Shown piece by piece: positions 40,774 to 49,852 of a stretch of DNA of 64,000 bases (its first letter is position 1; each line of letters begins with the position of its first letter). The DNA is from UBA4636 sp963650915 (GTDB lineage Bacteria; Bacillota; Clostridia; Christensenellales; Borkfalkiaceae): NCBI GenBank assembly GCA_963650915.1, contig CAVJMJ010000014.1, positions 10,165 to 74,164 of the forward strand, given 5' to 3'. A program made the translations under genes and the position numbers. Under the pieces are notes generated by a model. It was given only the letters and a program-made list of their open reading frames with translations. It did no database searches and was not told the origin of the DNA.

Positions 40774-41160
40774 ATGGCAAAGAATATGAAATTAAAAGCC
40801 GCAAGAATTGCGGAAAACAAAGACAGAAGACCCAGAGCGTGTGCTAAGTACGTCCGTATTTCCCCTTATAAAGTAAGAGTAGTCTTAGATTTGGTAAGAG
40901 GCAAAAAGGTTAACGAAGCCGTTGCTATTTTGGAAAACTGCAGTAAAGCCGGCGCAGAACCCATTAAAAAGGTTATTTTATCCGCCAGCGCAAACGCAGA
41001 ACATAATAATTCTATGAACCCCGCCGACCTTTACGTAGCCGAATGCTATGCGGATATGGGGCCAACCCTTAAGAGAATGCAACCTATGGCTCACGGTCGC
41101 GGGTTCAGAATCTTAAAACGCACCAGCCACATCACCGTGGTTTTAGACGCACAGGCGTAA
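40774..41160 (+). CDS. rplV: 50S ribosomal protein L22 (uL22)
   Basis: 128 residues. VRISPYKVRVVLDLVRGK and the tunnel-lining beta-hairpin LKRMQPMAHGRGFRILKRTS are clear. The N-terminal tail (KNMKLKAARIAENKDRRP) is somewhat longer and more basic than in short versions. Confidence 0.97.
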   Translation: MAKNMKLKAARIAENKDRRPRACAKYVRISPYKVRVVLDLVRGKKVNEAVAILENCSKAGAEPIKKVILSASANAEHNNSMNPADLYVAECYADMGPTLKRMQPMAHGRGFRILKRTSHITVVLDAQA

Positions 41161-41173
41161 TCAGGAGGATACT

Positions 41174-41833
41174 ATGGGACAAAAAGTTAATCCGCACGGA
41201 ATAAGAGTCGGAGTAATCAAAGGCTGGGATACCCAATGGTATGCCGACAAGAAGAACTTTTCCGCATTCCTCAAAGAGGATTACGAAATAAGAACTTTCG
41301 TAAAAGAAAAATATTACGCTGCGGCAATTTCGAGAATAGCAATCGAAAGAGCAGCTAACAGAATCGCGGTTACCATTTATACCGCACGCCCGGGTGTACT
41401 TATCGGTAAACAAGGTGCCGAAATCGAAGTTATCAAGAACGATTTATCTAAAATCGCAAAAGGTAAACAAATCGGTATCAATATTATCGAAGTTAAAAAA
41501 CCCGACTGCGACGCGCAACTCGTTGCCGAATCCATCGCATCTCAACTTGAAAAACGTGCTTCTTTCAGAAGATGCATGAAGCAAGCTATTTCCCGTGCTA
41601 TGAGATTGGGCGCAAAGGGTGTAAAAGCAATGGTCAGCGGCCGTCTTGACGGTGCCGAAATCGCAAGAACCGAGCACTATCACGAAGGATCCATTCCTCT
41701 TCAAACTTTAAGAGCGGATATCGATTACGGTTTCGCCGTTGCAAGAACTACTTTCGGCGCAATCGGTATCAAGGTTTGGATATATAAAGGCGAAGTCCTC
41801 GGCGGAATGAAAAAAGAAGGAGGCGAAGCTTAA
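41174..41833 (+). CDS. rpsC: 30S ribosomal protein S3 (uS3)
   Basis: 219 residues. GQKVNPHGIRVGVIKGWDTQW opens the protein in nearly all bacteria; a KH RNA-binding domain follows (TARPGVLIGKQGAEIEVIK) and the C-terminal domain has GLDGAEIAR-like GRLDGAEIARTE. S3 guards the mRNA entry site. RBS AGGAGG. Confidence 0.98.
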   Translation: MGQKVNPHGIRVGVIKGWDTQWYADKKNFSAFLKEDYEIRTFVKEKYYAAAISRIAIERAANRIAVTIYTARPGVLIGKQGAEIEVIKNDLSKIAKGKQIGINIIEVKKPDCDAQLVAESIASQLEKRASFRRCMKQAISRAMRLGAKGVKAMVSGRLDGAEIARTEHYHEGSIPLQTLRADIDYGFAVARTTFGAIGIKVWIYKGEVLGGMKKEGGEA

Positions 41834-41835
41834 TT

Positions 41836-42267
41836 ATGTTGATGCCTAAGAGAGTTAAAAGAAGAAAACAGCATCGCGGCAGAATGACCGGTAAATGCAC
41901 GAAAGGCAACAAAATTGCTTACGGCGAATACGGTTTGGTTGCGGAAAGCCCCAGTTGGATTACTTCCAACCAAATAGAGGCTGCCCGTGTCGCAATGACG
42001 AGATTTACAAAACGTGGCGGACAGGTTTGGATAGATATATTCCCTCATAAACCTGTTACTAAAAAACCTGCCGAAACCCGTATGGGTAGCGGTAAAGGTG
42101 CCGTCGAATATTGGGTAGCGGTAGTTAAACCGGGCAGAGTATTGTTTGAAATCGCCGGTGTTGCCGAAGCCGATGCAAAAGAAGCATTAAGACTTGCAAG
42201 TCATAAGCTTCCCTGCAAATGCAAAATCGTAAAGAAAGAAAATATCGAACAAGGGAGTGAGGGCTAA
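41836..42267 (+). CDS. rplP: 50S ribosomal protein L16 (uL16)
   Basis: 143 residues starting MLMPKRVKRRKQHRGRM, the usual bacterial start, two bases after the rpsC stop with GGAGG inside rpsC. ETRMGSGKGAVEYWVAVVKPG is the conserved centre. L16 binds near the A-site tRNA elbow. The ATG of rpmC overlaps its stop. Confidence 0.98.
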   Translation: MLMPKRVKRRKQHRGRMTGKCTKGNKIAYGEYGLVAESPSWITSNQIEAARVAMTRFTKRGGQVWIDIFPHKPVTKKPAETRMGSGKGAVEYWVAVVKPGRVLFEIAGVAEADAKEALRLASHKLPCKCKIVKKENIEQGSEG

Positions 42268-42464
42268 TGAAAGCGAAACAGATTCATGAAATGACCGACG
42301 ACGAGCTCACCACAAAGTTGGCTGAACTTAAAGACGAACTTTTTAACCTTCGTTTCCGTCACGCAACCGGACAACTTGAAAATCCTAACGTTTTAAACGG
42401 CGTTAAAAAGGATATTGCAAGAGTTAAAACGGTTATCAGAGAAAGAGAGATTAAAAAGGCTTAA
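42267..42464 (+). CDS. rpmC: 50S ribosomal protein L29 (uL29)
   Basis: 65 residues forming two helices; LFNLRFRHATGQLENP and IARVKTVIREREI are the conserved parts. It sits next to L23 at the tunnel exit. Translation is coupled to rplP through the TAATG overlap. Confidence 0.97.
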   Translation: MKAKQIHEMTDDELTTKLAELKDELFNLRFRHATGQLENPNVLNGVKKDIARVKTVIREREIKKA

Positions 42465-42472
42465 GGAGGATT

Positions 42473-42727
42473 ATGATGAGAAATTTACGTAAAGAAAGAG
42501 TAGGAATCGTATCTTCCGACAAGATGGACAAGACGGTTGTAGTAGTCGTAGAAGAAAAGTCTAAACACCCCCTCTACAAAAAGACTATTACCACTTCCAA
42601 AAAGTTCAAAGCGCACGACGAAAACAACGAGTGCGGTATTGGCGACAAAGTAAGAATTGTTGAAACCAGAAAATTAAGTAAGGACAAGAATTGGAGAGTT
42701 GCCGCCATCGTAGAAAAGGCTAAGTAA
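42473..42727 (+). CDS. rpsQ: 30S ribosomal protein S17 (uS17)
   Basis: 84 residues. RKERVGIVSSDKMDKTVVV and HPLYKKTITTSKKFKAHDE are the OB-fold signatures of this primary 16S rRNA binder. Two adjacent ATG codons (42473, 42476) follow AAGGAGGA; the second has the more usual spacing. Confidence 0.97.
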   Translation: MMRNLRKERVGIVSSDKMDKTVVVVVEEKSKHPLYKKTITTSKKFKAHDENNECGIGDKVRIVETRKLSKDKNWRVAAIVEKAK

Positions 42728-42740
42728 TAGGAGGGCTACT

Positions 42741-43109
42741 ATGATACAAGCACAGACAAGATTAAAAGCAGCAGATAACTCGGGTGCGAAAGAGTTAATG
42801 TGCATTAAAGTTCTCGGTGGCTCTTATCGCAAATGGGGCAATATCGGCGACGTTATCGTTGCCAGCGTCAAAACGGCTACCCCGGGCGGTGCGGTTAAAA
42901 AAGGCGACGTAGTTAAAGCGGTTATCGTAAGAACTACCAGCGGTTTAAGACGTCCCGACGGTACTCACATCAGATTCGACGACAACGCAGCCGTTATCAT
43001 CGACGCGACGAAACAACCCCGCGGTACCCGTATCTTCGGGCCTGTCGCAAGAGAATTAAGGGAAAAGGATTACATGAGAATTATTTCCCTCGCGCCGGAG
43101 GTTCTGTAA
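42741..43109 (+). CDS. rplN: 50S ribosomal protein L14 (uL14)
   Basis: 122 residues. MIQAQTRLKAADNSGAKEL and KGDVVKAVIVRT plus TRIFGPVARELRE identify it. It forms intersubunit bridges with 16S rRNA and is the binding site of the silencing factor RsfS. RBS GGAGGG. Confidence 0.98.
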   Translation: MIQAQTRLKAADNSGAKELMCIKVLGGSYRKWGNIGDVIVASVKTATPGGAVKKGDVVKAVIVRTTSGLRRPDGTHIRFDDNAAVIIDATKQPRGTRIFGPVARELREKDYMRIISLAPEVL

Positions 43110-43121
43110 GGAGATTATATC

Positions 43122-43493
43122 ATGAAAGTTAAAAAGAACGATACAGTATATGTTTTAACGGGCAAGGATGCCGGCAAGACCGGTAAAGTCCTTACAGCTT
43201 TCCCCAAGGAAAACAGAATCACGGTTGACGGCGTAAACGTTCAAAAGAAGCATCAAAAAGCTCGTTCCGCTAAAGAAACGAGCGGTATCGTCGACATGGT
43301 CGGTCCTATCGACGCATCGAACGTTTTGGTCGTATGCCCCGCTTGCGGAAAGGGAACGAGAGTTCATCACGCAATCGTAGAAGACAAAAAGGTCAGAGTA
43401 TGCGCTAAATGCGGTGCATCTTTAGACGTAAAAGAGGCAAAAACAACTAAAGCGGGTAAATCCGCAAAGCCTGCTAAGAAGGCTGCTAAATAA
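43122..43493 (+). CDS. rplX: 50S ribosomal protein L24 (uL24)
   Basis: 123 residues, about 20 longer than common. The KOW motif (KNDTVYVLTGKDAGKTGKVL) begins it; a four-Cys zinc ribbon follows (VCPACGKG and VCAKCG). The C-terminal extension TTKAGKSAKPAKKAAK is a Lys/Ala-rich tail likely to contact RNA. L24 is an assembly initiator at the tunnel exit. Confidence 0.97.
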   Translation: MKVKKNDTVYVLTGKDAGKTGKVLTAFPKENRITVDGVNVQKKHQKARSAKETSGIVDMVGPIDASNVLVVCPACGKGTRVHHAIVEDKKVRVCAKCGASLDVKEAKTTKAGKSAKPAKKAAK

Positions 43494-43519
43494 TAATAAG
43501 CCAATAAGGAGATAAAACA

Positions 43520-44113
43520 ATGGCAAGTGACAAGACTCAGGTTGCTAAAGAAACTGCAACCGATTCAAAGTACGTCAGCCGAGTAAGACAACGTTACGAA
43601 CAAGAAGTCGTACCTTATCTTATAAAGCATTTTAACTATACCAACGTTAATCAGGTACCCAAACTTGTTAAGATCACCATCAACGGCGGTTTGGGCGACA
43701 TTAAGGATAATGCCAAAAGTATTCAACTCGTTCAGCAAGAACTTGCACAGATTTCCGGTCAAAAGGCAGTACTTACGACCGCTAAAAAATCCGTTGCAAA
43801 CTTCAAAGTTAGGGTTGGCATGAACGTAGGTTTGAAGGTAACCCTTCGCGGTAACAGAATGTACGACTTTTTCGATAAACTCGTATCCGTTGCTTTACCG
43901 AGAGTAAGAGACTTCAAAGGCGTTCCTACCAAATCTTTCGACGGTAGAGGCAACTACGCCATGGGCGTTAAAGAACAACTTATCTTCCCCGAAATCCAAT
44001 ACGATCAAATCGAAAAGATCAGAGGGTTCGATATTTGCTTCGTAACTACCGCTAAGACCGACGAAGAAGCCAAAGAGCTTTTAAAAGCGCTCGGTATGCC
44101 CTTCAAGGCTTAA
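43520..44113 (+). CDS. rplE: 50S ribosomal protein L5 (uL5), N-terminally extended
   Basis: 197 residues against a usual 179-180. An extra stretch of about 17 residues (ASDKTQVAKETATDSKY) precedes the conserved SRVRQRYEQEVVPYLIKHF. Later signatures are MYDFFDKLVSVALPRVRDF and LIFPEIQYDQI. L5 binds 5S rRNA and the P-site tRNA. The ATG with AAGGAG is convincing, so the extension is probably real; an internal start has no RBS. Confidence 0.97.
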   Translation: MASDKTQVAKETATDSKYVSRVRQRYEQEVVPYLIKHFNYTNVNQVPKLVKITINGGLGDIKDNAKSIQLVQQELAQISGQKAVLTTAKKSVANFKVRVGMNVGLKVTLRGNRMYDFFDKLVSVALPRVRDFKGVPTKSFDGRGNYAMGVKEQLIFPEIQYDQIEKIRGFDICFVTTAKTDEEAKELLKALGMPFKA

Positions 44114-44127
44114 TAAGGAGATAAACT

Positions 44128-44313
44128 ATGGCAAAAAAATCAATGATCAATAAACAGCAAAGAACGCCTAAGTTTTCTACGAGAGCGTATACGAGATGCA
44201 GTATTTGCGGTCGTCCGCACGCTGTTCTTCGTAAGTACGGTGTTTGCCGTATTTGCTTCAGAAACTTAGCATACAAGGGACAGATTCCCGGCGTTAAGAA
44301 ATCAAGCTGGTAA
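44128..44313 (+). CDS. rpsZ: 30S ribosomal protein S14 type Z (uS14)
   Basis: 61 residues, the short zinc-binding form. The zinc ligands are CSIC and CRIC (about 24-43). It belongs to the head of the 30S subunit. The zinc form suggests that a zinc-free paralogue (rpsN) may exist elsewhere under Zur control, but none is in this window. RBS AAGGAG. Confidence 0.98.
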   Translation: MAKKSMINKQQRTPKFSTRAYTRCSICGRPHAVLRKYGVCRICFRNLAYKGQIPGVKKSSW

Positions 44314-44326
44314 GGAGGAAATAACA

Positions 44327-44719
44327 ATGACAGATCCTATTGCAGATATGCTTACAAGAATCAGAAATGCGTTAGTTGTCAAACGTGAAGTTGTTGAAAT
44401 CCCCGTATCCAATACCAAGAAAGCAATCGCACAAATCCTTTTGGACGAAGGCTACATTGCAGACTACAAGGTAGAGGGCGAAGGACTTGACAGCAAAATC
44501 GTTGTTACCCTCAAATACGGCGCAAAAGGCGAAAAGGTTATAACCGGTTTAAAGAGAATTTCCAAACCCGGTTTAAGAATTTATGCAGGTTACGATGAAC
44601 TTCCCAAAGTTTTAAACGGCATGGGTATCGCAATCGTTTCTACTCCCAAGGGCGTTATGACCGACAGAGAGGCAAGAAAACTGCATCACGGCGGCGAGAT
44701 ACTCGCTTACGTTTGGTAA
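44327..44719 (+). CDS. rpsH: 30S ribosomal protein S8 (uS8)
   Basis: 130 residues. TDPIADMLTRIRNALVVKRE and GIAIVSTPKGVMTDREARK are diagnostic. S8 organises the central domain of 16S rRNA and, in E. coli, represses the spc operon. RBS AAGGAGG. Confidence 0.98.
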   Translation: MTDPIADMLTRIRNALVVKREVVEIPVSNTKKAIAQILLDEGYIADYKVEGEGLDSKIVVTLKYGAKGEKVITGLKRISKPGLRIYAGYDELPKVLNGMGIAIVSTPKGVMTDREARKLHHGGEILAYVW

Positions 44720-44731
44720 GGAGGGGTTAAG

Positions 44732-45271
44732 ATGTCAAGAATCGGTAGAGAACCGGTGGTCATCCCCGCCGGCGTTACGGTTGATTTTTCCAACAACCTT
44801 ATGACAGTTAAAGGTCCCAAGGGTACGCTTACTCAGGATTACGACTCTGCTATCACCCCCAACGTGGAAGGTAACACCGTAGTATTCACGAGAAACAGCG
44901 ACGAAGGTCCTATCCGCGCTAAACACGGTCTTTACAGAGCCCTTCTTCACAACATGGTCGTAGGCGTTACCGAAGGCTTTACAAAAACCTTAATCGTTAA
45001 CGGCGTAGGCTGGAAGGTTAACATGCAGGGCGAAAAATTGGTTTTAAACATCGGTTTTTCTCACCCCGTCGAATATCTTCCTTTGGAAGGCGTAAAACTT
45101 GCTTGCCCGTCCGCAACCGAAATCACCGTCAGCGGTATCAACAAAGTTGACGTAGGTCAGGTTGCCGCAACCTTGAGGGCTATGAGAAAGCCCGAACCTT
45201 ATCACGGCTACGGAATCCGTTACAAAGACGAAGTAATCGTACGTAAGGAAGGCAAGACGGCCGGTAAATAA
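44732..45271 (+). CDS. rplF: 50S ribosomal protein L6 (uL6)
   Basis: 179 residues with the duplicated L6 fold. SRIGREPVVIPAGV and VKGPKGTLTQ begin it and RKPEPYHGYGIRYKDEVI ends it. L6 lies near the factor-binding centre. RBS AAGGAGG. Confidence 0.98.
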   Translation: MSRIGREPVVIPAGVTVDFSNNLMTVKGPKGTLTQDYDSAITPNVEGNTVVFTRNSDEGPIRAKHGLYRALLHNMVVGVTEGFTKTLIVNGVGWKVNMQGEKLVLNIGFSHPVEYLPLEGVKLACPSATEITVSGINKVDVGQVAATLRAMRKPEPYHGYGIRYKDEVIVRKEGKTAGK

Positions 45272-45284
45272 GGAGTAGTGAATT

Positions 45285-45653
45285 ATGATTACTAAAATCG
45301 ACAAAAATCAAGATAGATTAAAAAGACACGCAAGAGTCAGAAAGAAATTGAGCGGTACGCCCGAAACTCCCAGACTTTGCGTTTACAGAAGTCTTAATCA
45401 CATTTACGCGCAGATTATCGACGACGTAGCGGGTAACACTTTGGTTGCCGCTTCCTCCGTCGAAAAAGAAATCGCTAAATTATTAGACGGTAAGACCAAG
45501 AAAGAACAAGCCAAGATCGTCGGAGCCAAACTTGCCGAAAAGGCTTTGGCAAAAGGCATCGCAAACGTCGTTTTCGACCGTGGCGGTTACCTCTACACCG
45601 GTAGAGTAGCAAGCCTCGCGGACGGCGCAAGAGAAGGCGGACTTAAATTCTAA
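45285..45653 (+). CDS. rplR: 50S ribosomal protein L18 (uL18)
   Basis: 122 residues. RLKRHARVRKKLSGTPETPRL and VVFDRGGYLYTGRVASLAD are typical. It binds 5S rRNA with L5. RBS AAGGAG. Confidence 0.98.
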   Translation: MITKIDKNQDRLKRHARVRKKLSGTPETPRLCVYRSLNHIYAQIIDDVAGNTLVAASSVEKEIAKLLDGKTKKEQAKIVGAKLAEKALAKGIANVVFDRGGYLYTGRVASLADGAREGGLKF

Positions 45654-45667
45654 AGGAGGACTTTGAA

Positions 45668-46189
45668 ATGGCAAGAGAAAACGGAAGACCACAAAGAAGA
45701 CCCGAGGAAAAAGACGGTCTTAACAAAAAACTCATCGCCGTCAATCGTATTACGAAGGTTGTTAAAGGCGGTAAGAAAATGCGTTTCGCAGCCCTCGTAG
45801 TAGTCGGCGACGAAAACGGCAGAGTCGGTTACGGCATGGGCAAGGCTAACGAAGTACCCGAAGCAATCGAAAAAGCGTCCACGCAGGCAAAGAAGAATAT
45901 GATTACCGTCGCTATGGACGGAACGACTATTCCTCACGCTCTCGTAGGTAAGTTCGGTCGCGGTTCGGTTATCATGTTACCTGCCGAAGAAGGTACCGGC
46001 GTTATCGCAGGCGGCCCCGTTCGTGCGGTTATGGAAGCTTGCGGCATTAAAAATATCAGAACGAAATCTCACGGAACCAACAACCCCATTAACATGGTTA
46101 AAGCGGTTGTAACTGGGTTATCGCAACTCCGTACGGCTGAACAAGTCGCTGCGCTTCGCGGTAAGACCGTAGAAGAGATTCTCGGATAA
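45668..46189 (+). CDS. rpsE: 30S ribosomal protein S5 (uS5)
   Basis: 173 residues. The double-stranded RNA-binding-like domain has KLIAVNRITKVVKGGKKMRF and GYGMGKANEVPEAIEKA; GPVRAVMEACGI follows in the C-terminal domain. S5 affects decoding accuracy and mRNA unwinding. The N-terminus is a short disordered ENGRPQRRPEEKDG. RBS AAGGAGG. Confidence 0.98.
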   Translation: MARENGRPQRRPEEKDGLNKKLIAVNRITKVVKGGKKMRFAALVVVGDENGRVGYGMGKANEVPEAIEKASTQAKKNMITVAMDGTTIPHALVGKFGRGSVIMLPAEEGTGVIAGGPVRAVMEACGIKNIRTKSHGTNNPINMVKAVVTGLSQLRTAEQVAALRGKTVEEILG

Positions 46190-46203
46190 GGAGGGCTTTA
46201 AAG

Positions 46204-46389
46204 ATGGCTGAAAACAGAATTAAAGTAACCCTTATTAAAAGCACTATCGGATGTCTTAAAGATCAGAAGGCTACCGTTGAGTCGTTAGGACTTAAGAAAA
46301 TCGGTCAGTCGAACGAATTTAGCGACAGCCCCGCCCTTCAGGGTAAGCTTTTCAAAGTTAAGCACCTTGTAAAGGTCGAAAACGTATAA
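46204..46389 (+). CDS. rpmD: 50S ribosomal protein L30 (uL30)
   Basis: 61 residues. RIKVTLIKSTIGCLKDQKATV and GLKKIGQSNE mark the ferredoxin-like L30 fold. The gene is absent from some bacteria but present here in its normal place. RBS AAGGAGGG. Confidence 0.96.
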   Translation: MAENRIKVTLIKSTIGCLKDQKATVESLGLKKIGQSNEFSDSPALQGKLFKVKHLVKVENV

Positions 46390-46400
46390 GAGGTGGCTTT

Positions 46401-46850
46401 ATGAGATTAGGAAATTTACAACCTGCCTTCGGCTCGAGAACGAGTGCGAAAAGAGTAGGCAGAGGTATCGGCTCGGGAATGGGCAAAACTTCTACCAGAG
46501 GTCATAAAGGTCAATGGGCAAGAAGCGGTGGCGGTGTTCGCCCCGGTTTTGAAGGCGGTCAAATGCCTTTGATTAGACGTTCCCCCAAGCGCGGTTTCAA
46601 CAATTATTTCAAGAAGATTTACGCGGTTGTTAACTTGGAAACGCTTAACGCTTTCGAAGCGGGCACCGTAGTAGATTACGATGCTTTATACGAAGCAGGC
46701 CTCATTAAAGAGGTTAAACGTTCCCAAGGCTTAAAGGTACTCGGCGACGGCGAATTAACCGTTGCTCTTACCGTTAAAGCGGCTGCGTTCTCCGCGTCCG
46801 CAAAAGAGGCTATCGAAAAAGCCGGCGGAACTTGCGAACTTGTTAAATAG
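46401..46850 (+). CDS. rplO: 50S ribosomal protein L15 (uL15)
   Basis: 149 residues. RVGRGIGSGMGKTSTRGHKG and FEGGQMPLIRRSPKRGFNN are the conserved Gly/Arg-rich extension that threads through 23S rRNA. The N-terminal residues RLGNLQPAFGSRTSAK are typical of Bacillota. RBS AGAGGTGG. Confidence 0.98.
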   Translation: MRLGNLQPAFGSRTSAKRVGRGIGSGMGKTSTRGHKGQWARSGGGVRPGFEGGQMPLIRRSPKRGFNNYFKKIYAVVNLETLNAFEAGTVVDYDALYEAGLIKEVKRSQGLKVLGDGELTVALTVKAAAFSASAKEAIEKAGGTCELVK

Positions 46851-46874
46851 TTTGCTATCAGCGGGGTATAAAAC

Positions 46875-48191
46875 ATGTTTGAAACATTAAAAAATGCATT
46901 TAAAGTAAAAGAAATCAGAACGAAGATATTCATTACGTTATTATTCGTTTTGATTTACAGATTGGGATGCTATATTCCTGTTCCCGGTATCGGCGGTTAC
47001 TTAATCGGCGAAACCGACTTACAAAACGTATCGTATCTCAATATTATGTCAATGATGTCGGGCGGTGCTTTATCGCAAGGTACTTGGTTTGCTATGGGTA
47101 TCGGTCCCTACATTAATGCTTCGATTATTATTCAACTTTTAGCAGTTGCAATTCCCGCATTGGAAAGGTTGTCAAAACAAGGTGAAGAAGGTCAGAAGAA
47201 ACTTGCTAACTTGACGCGTATCGGCGCTTTGGTTCTTGCAATTTTGCAATCGGTAGGCATTTTAATCGCTTACGGCGAAAAAGCAATATCGACGCCCGTT
47301 TCGAATAACACTCCTATGTTAGAACTTTTCGGAAATCAAAAATGGCTTTGCTACATCGTTTTGGTCGTATTCTATTCGTCCGGCTCACTCATCACTGTTT
47401 GGCTTGGTGAAAGAATTACCGAAAACGGCGTTTCAAACGGTATTTCCATCCTCATTTTCGTCGGTATTTTAACGACGGTAGGCACACAGACGATAAGCAT
47501 GTTGAAGAGCATTTTCGGCGGAGACTTTAACACTTTGTGGCGTTTCGTCGGCTTTGTCGCTATAATCGTTGTAGTATTCGGTCTTATCGTTTTCGTTGAA
47601 CTTTCCGAAAGAAAAATTCCCGTTCAGTACGCTAAACAGGTCAAGGGAAGAAAAATGTACGGCGGTCAGTCCACGGTTATCCCCATTAAAGTAAACGCAA
47701 GCGGCGTTATGCCTTTGATTTTTGCTTTCTCCATTTTGTCCTTCCCCGAACTTATCGGTACGATGATTGCTCCTAACGGCGGATTCATCATTTGGTGGCA
47801 AAAGTGGATGGGTACCGATTCTTGGCTTTATATGATAGTTCTTTGCTTGCTTATATTGGGGTTTGCTTATTTCTATGCAACGCTTCAATTTAATCCCGAA
47901 GACATTTCCAAGACCATTCAACAAAACGGCGGTTTCATTCCCGGTATCAGACCCGGTAAACCCACTGCCGACTATTTGAAGAAAGTACAGAACAGAATCA
48001 CTTTGTTCGGCGCAATCTTCCTCGCTTTTATGGCTCTCGTTCCCGCCATCTTGTTTAAGACGGTTTTACAGTCGTCGTCGACGGTATTTAGTGCAACGGG
48101 GCTTATCATCTGCGTTTCCGTAGCGTTGGAATTCAACACCGCTTTGGAATCTCAGATAATGATGAAGAATTACAAAGGTTTCCTTAAATAA
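46875..48191 (+). CDS. secY: Protein translocase subunit SecY
   Basis: 438 residues with ten membrane helices. The plug and lateral-gate elements are visible: LIYRLGCYIPVPGI, GIGPYINASIIIQLL, ERLSKQGEEGQKK (cytosolic loop), ERKIPVQYAKQ-VKGRK (SecA/ribosome-binding loop) and FIPGIRPGKPTADYL. It forms the Sec channel with SecE and SecG. Only 24 bp separate it from rplO; the RBS is a weak GCGGGG. Confidence 0.98.
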   Translation: MFETLKNAFKVKEIRTKIFITLLFVLIYRLGCYIPVPGIGGYLIGETDLQNVSYLNIMSMMSGGALSQGTWFAMGIGPYINASIIIQLLAVAIPALERLSKQGEEGQKKLANLTRIGALVLAILQSVGILIAYGEKAISTPVSNNTPMLELFGNQKWLCYIVLVVFYSSGSLITVWLGERITENGVSNGISILIFVGILTTVGTQTISMLKSIFGGDFNTLWRFVGFVAIIVVVFGLIVFVELSERKIPVQYAKQVKGRKMYGGQSTVIPIKVNASGVMPLIFAFSILSFPELIGTMIAPNGGFIIWWQKWMGTDSWLYMIVLCLLILGFAYFYATLQFNPEDISKTIQQNGGFIPGIRPGKPTADYLKKVQNRITLFGAIFLAFMALVPAILFKTVLQSSSTVFSATGLIICVSVALEFNTALESQIMMKNYKGFLK

Positions 48192-48203
48192 TAAGCGAGA
48201 TTT

Positions 48204-48824
48204 ATGAATATCGTTTTTTTGGGTGCGCCCGGTGCAGGTAAAGGAACTCAGGCTTCCATGATAGCCGAAAAGTTCTCCATTCCGCACATTTCAACGGGTG
48301 ACATATTCAGACAAAACATAAAAGATCAGACTCCTATCGGTATCGTCGCAAAAGGCTATATCGATAGGGGACAACTGGTCCCCGACGAGGTCACGGTCGA
48401 GATAGTCAGGGGAAGAATCAACGAGGACGATTGTAAAAACGGTTTTATCCTCGACGGATTTCCGAGAGATGTCGCACAAGCGGAGGCTTTGGCAAGTTTT
48501 GCCGAAATCGATGCGGTTATTGACATCGTTATCCCTTTGACGAGGCTCATGAGAAGGCTCACCGGAAGGCGCGTATGCTCCTTGTGCGGAGAACCCCATC
48601 ACGTTGACTTTATCGGAAACGTATCGATTTGTTCAAAGTGCGGAGGTACGCTTATACAGCGTGCCGACGATACCGAGCAAACGGTACTAAACAGGCTTAA
48701 TGTTTATACGGAAAAAACGGCACCGCTTATTGATTACTATCAAAAAAGCGGTCTATTGAAAGAGGTAAACGGTGACCAACCCGTTTCAGAGGTTTTTCAA
48801 GATATCGTTAAGGTGCTGAAATGA
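48204..48824 (+). CDS. adk: Adenylate kinase
   Basis: 206 residues. The P-loop is GAPGAGKGTQ (7-16), the NMP domain has ISTGDIFRQ, and DGFPRDVAQAE binds AMP. The LID is of the zinc type: CSLCGEPHH and CSKCGG supply four Cys. It interconverts ATP, AMP and ADP. The stop overlaps the map start by 4 bp (ATGA). Confidence 0.98.
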   Translation: MNIVFLGAPGAGKGTQASMIAEKFSIPHISTGDIFRQNIKDQTPIGIVAKGYIDRGQLVPDEVTVEIVRGRINEDDCKNGFILDGFPRDVAQAEALASFAEIDAVIDIVIPLTRLMRRLTGRRVCSLCGEPHHVDFIGNVSICSKCGGTLIQRADDTEQTVLNRLNVYTEKTAPLIDYYQKSGLLKEVNGDQPVSEVFQDIVKVLK

Positions 48825-49558
48825 TTTACGTAAAGACTCCACAAGAAATCGAAAAGATAAAAGCGTCCTGCCGAATTATCGGCGATATGCTCAAACTTAT
48901 CGAAGAAAAAATACGCCCGGGAATAGCCACTAAAGAACTTGACCGCTTCGCTTTCGACTATATAGCGTCACGCGGGGCAAAACCCAACTTTTTAGGCTAC
49001 GGCGGATTCCCCGGTACGATCTGCGTTTCAATCGACGAACAAGTCGTTCACGGTTTTCCTTCCGACAGAATTTTAAAGGAAGGGGAAATCGTTTCCATCG
49101 ACACCGGTTGCGTTTTAAACGGGTATCACTCGGACGCGGCAAGGACTTTCCCCGTCGGTAATTGTTCTCCCGAAAAATTAAGACTTATAGAAGTTACTAA
49201 AGAGTGCTTCTTTAAGGGCATAGAGGCAATTACGATAGGCGGTGCGATAGGCGATATCGGTTACGCCGTGCAAAAGCACGCAGAAGAAAACGGCTTTTCG
49301 GTCGTAAGGGATATGGTCGGTCACGGCGTGGGAAGATATTTGCACGAAGACCCCGAAGTTCCCAATTACGGCAAAAAGGGCGTGGGCGTAAGAATAAGAC
49401 GGGGTATGACGCTTGCCGTCGAGCCTATGATTAATATGGGCGATTACCACGTTGACATCGACGGATGGAAGTGCGTAACGTCTGACGGAAAACCGTCGGC
49501 ACACTACGAAAACACCATTGCTATTACCGATAACGGTGTAGAGATACTAACGTTATAA
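48821..49558 (+). CDS. map: Methionine aminopeptidase type I
   Basis: 245 residues. Metal ligands lie in SIDTGCVLNGYHSDAARTF (two Asp), VGHGVGRYLHEDPEV (His), LAVEPMINMG (Glu) and AHYENTIAI (Glu). It removes the initiator Met from nascent proteins after deformylation. There is no KOW/L14e-like gene between map and infA, unlike in many Clostridia. Confidence 0.98.
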   Translation: MIYVKTPQEIEKIKASCRIIGDMLKLIEEKIRPGIATKELDRFAFDYIASRGAKPNFLGYGGFPGTICVSIDEQVVHGFPSDRILKEGEIVSIDTGCVLNGYHSDAARTFPVGNCSPEKLRLIEVTKECFFKGIEAITIGGAIGDIGYAVQKHAEENGFSVVRDMVGHGVGRYLHEDPEVPNYGKKGVGVRIRRGMTLAVEPMINMGDYHVDIDGWKCVTSDGKPSAHYENTIAITDNGVEILTL

Positions 49559-49579
49559 TATAAAACGGAGGATTTAATT

Positions 49580-49801
49580 GTGTCGAAAAACGACGTGATA
49601 GAAGCGGAAGGCGTTATATTGGAAGCCCTTCCCAACGCAACGTTTAAGGTAAAATTATCAAACGGTTTCGTTATTACCGCCTATATTTCCGGAAAGTTAA
49701 GAATGAATTACATTAAAATCATTCCGGGCGATTCGGTGAAATTAGAGATGAGTCCTTACGACTTATCCAAGGGCAGAATCGTTTGGCGTAGCAAATCGTA
49801 A
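49580..49801 (+). CDS. infA: Translation initiation factor IF-1
   Basis: 73 residues starting at a GTG (49580) preceded by CGGAGG. SKNDVIEAEGVILEALPNATF, GKLRMNYIKIIPGD and SPYDLSKGRIVWR define the OB fold that occupies the A site during initiation. Confidence 0.97.
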   Translation: MSKNDVIEAEGVILEALPNATFKVKLSNGFVITAYISGKLRMNYIKIIPGDSVKLEMSPYDLSKGRIVWRSKS

Positions 49802-49852
49802 GGCATTAAGCAAAAATTTAAAAGTTCAAAAAATATCGGAGGAACATAATTT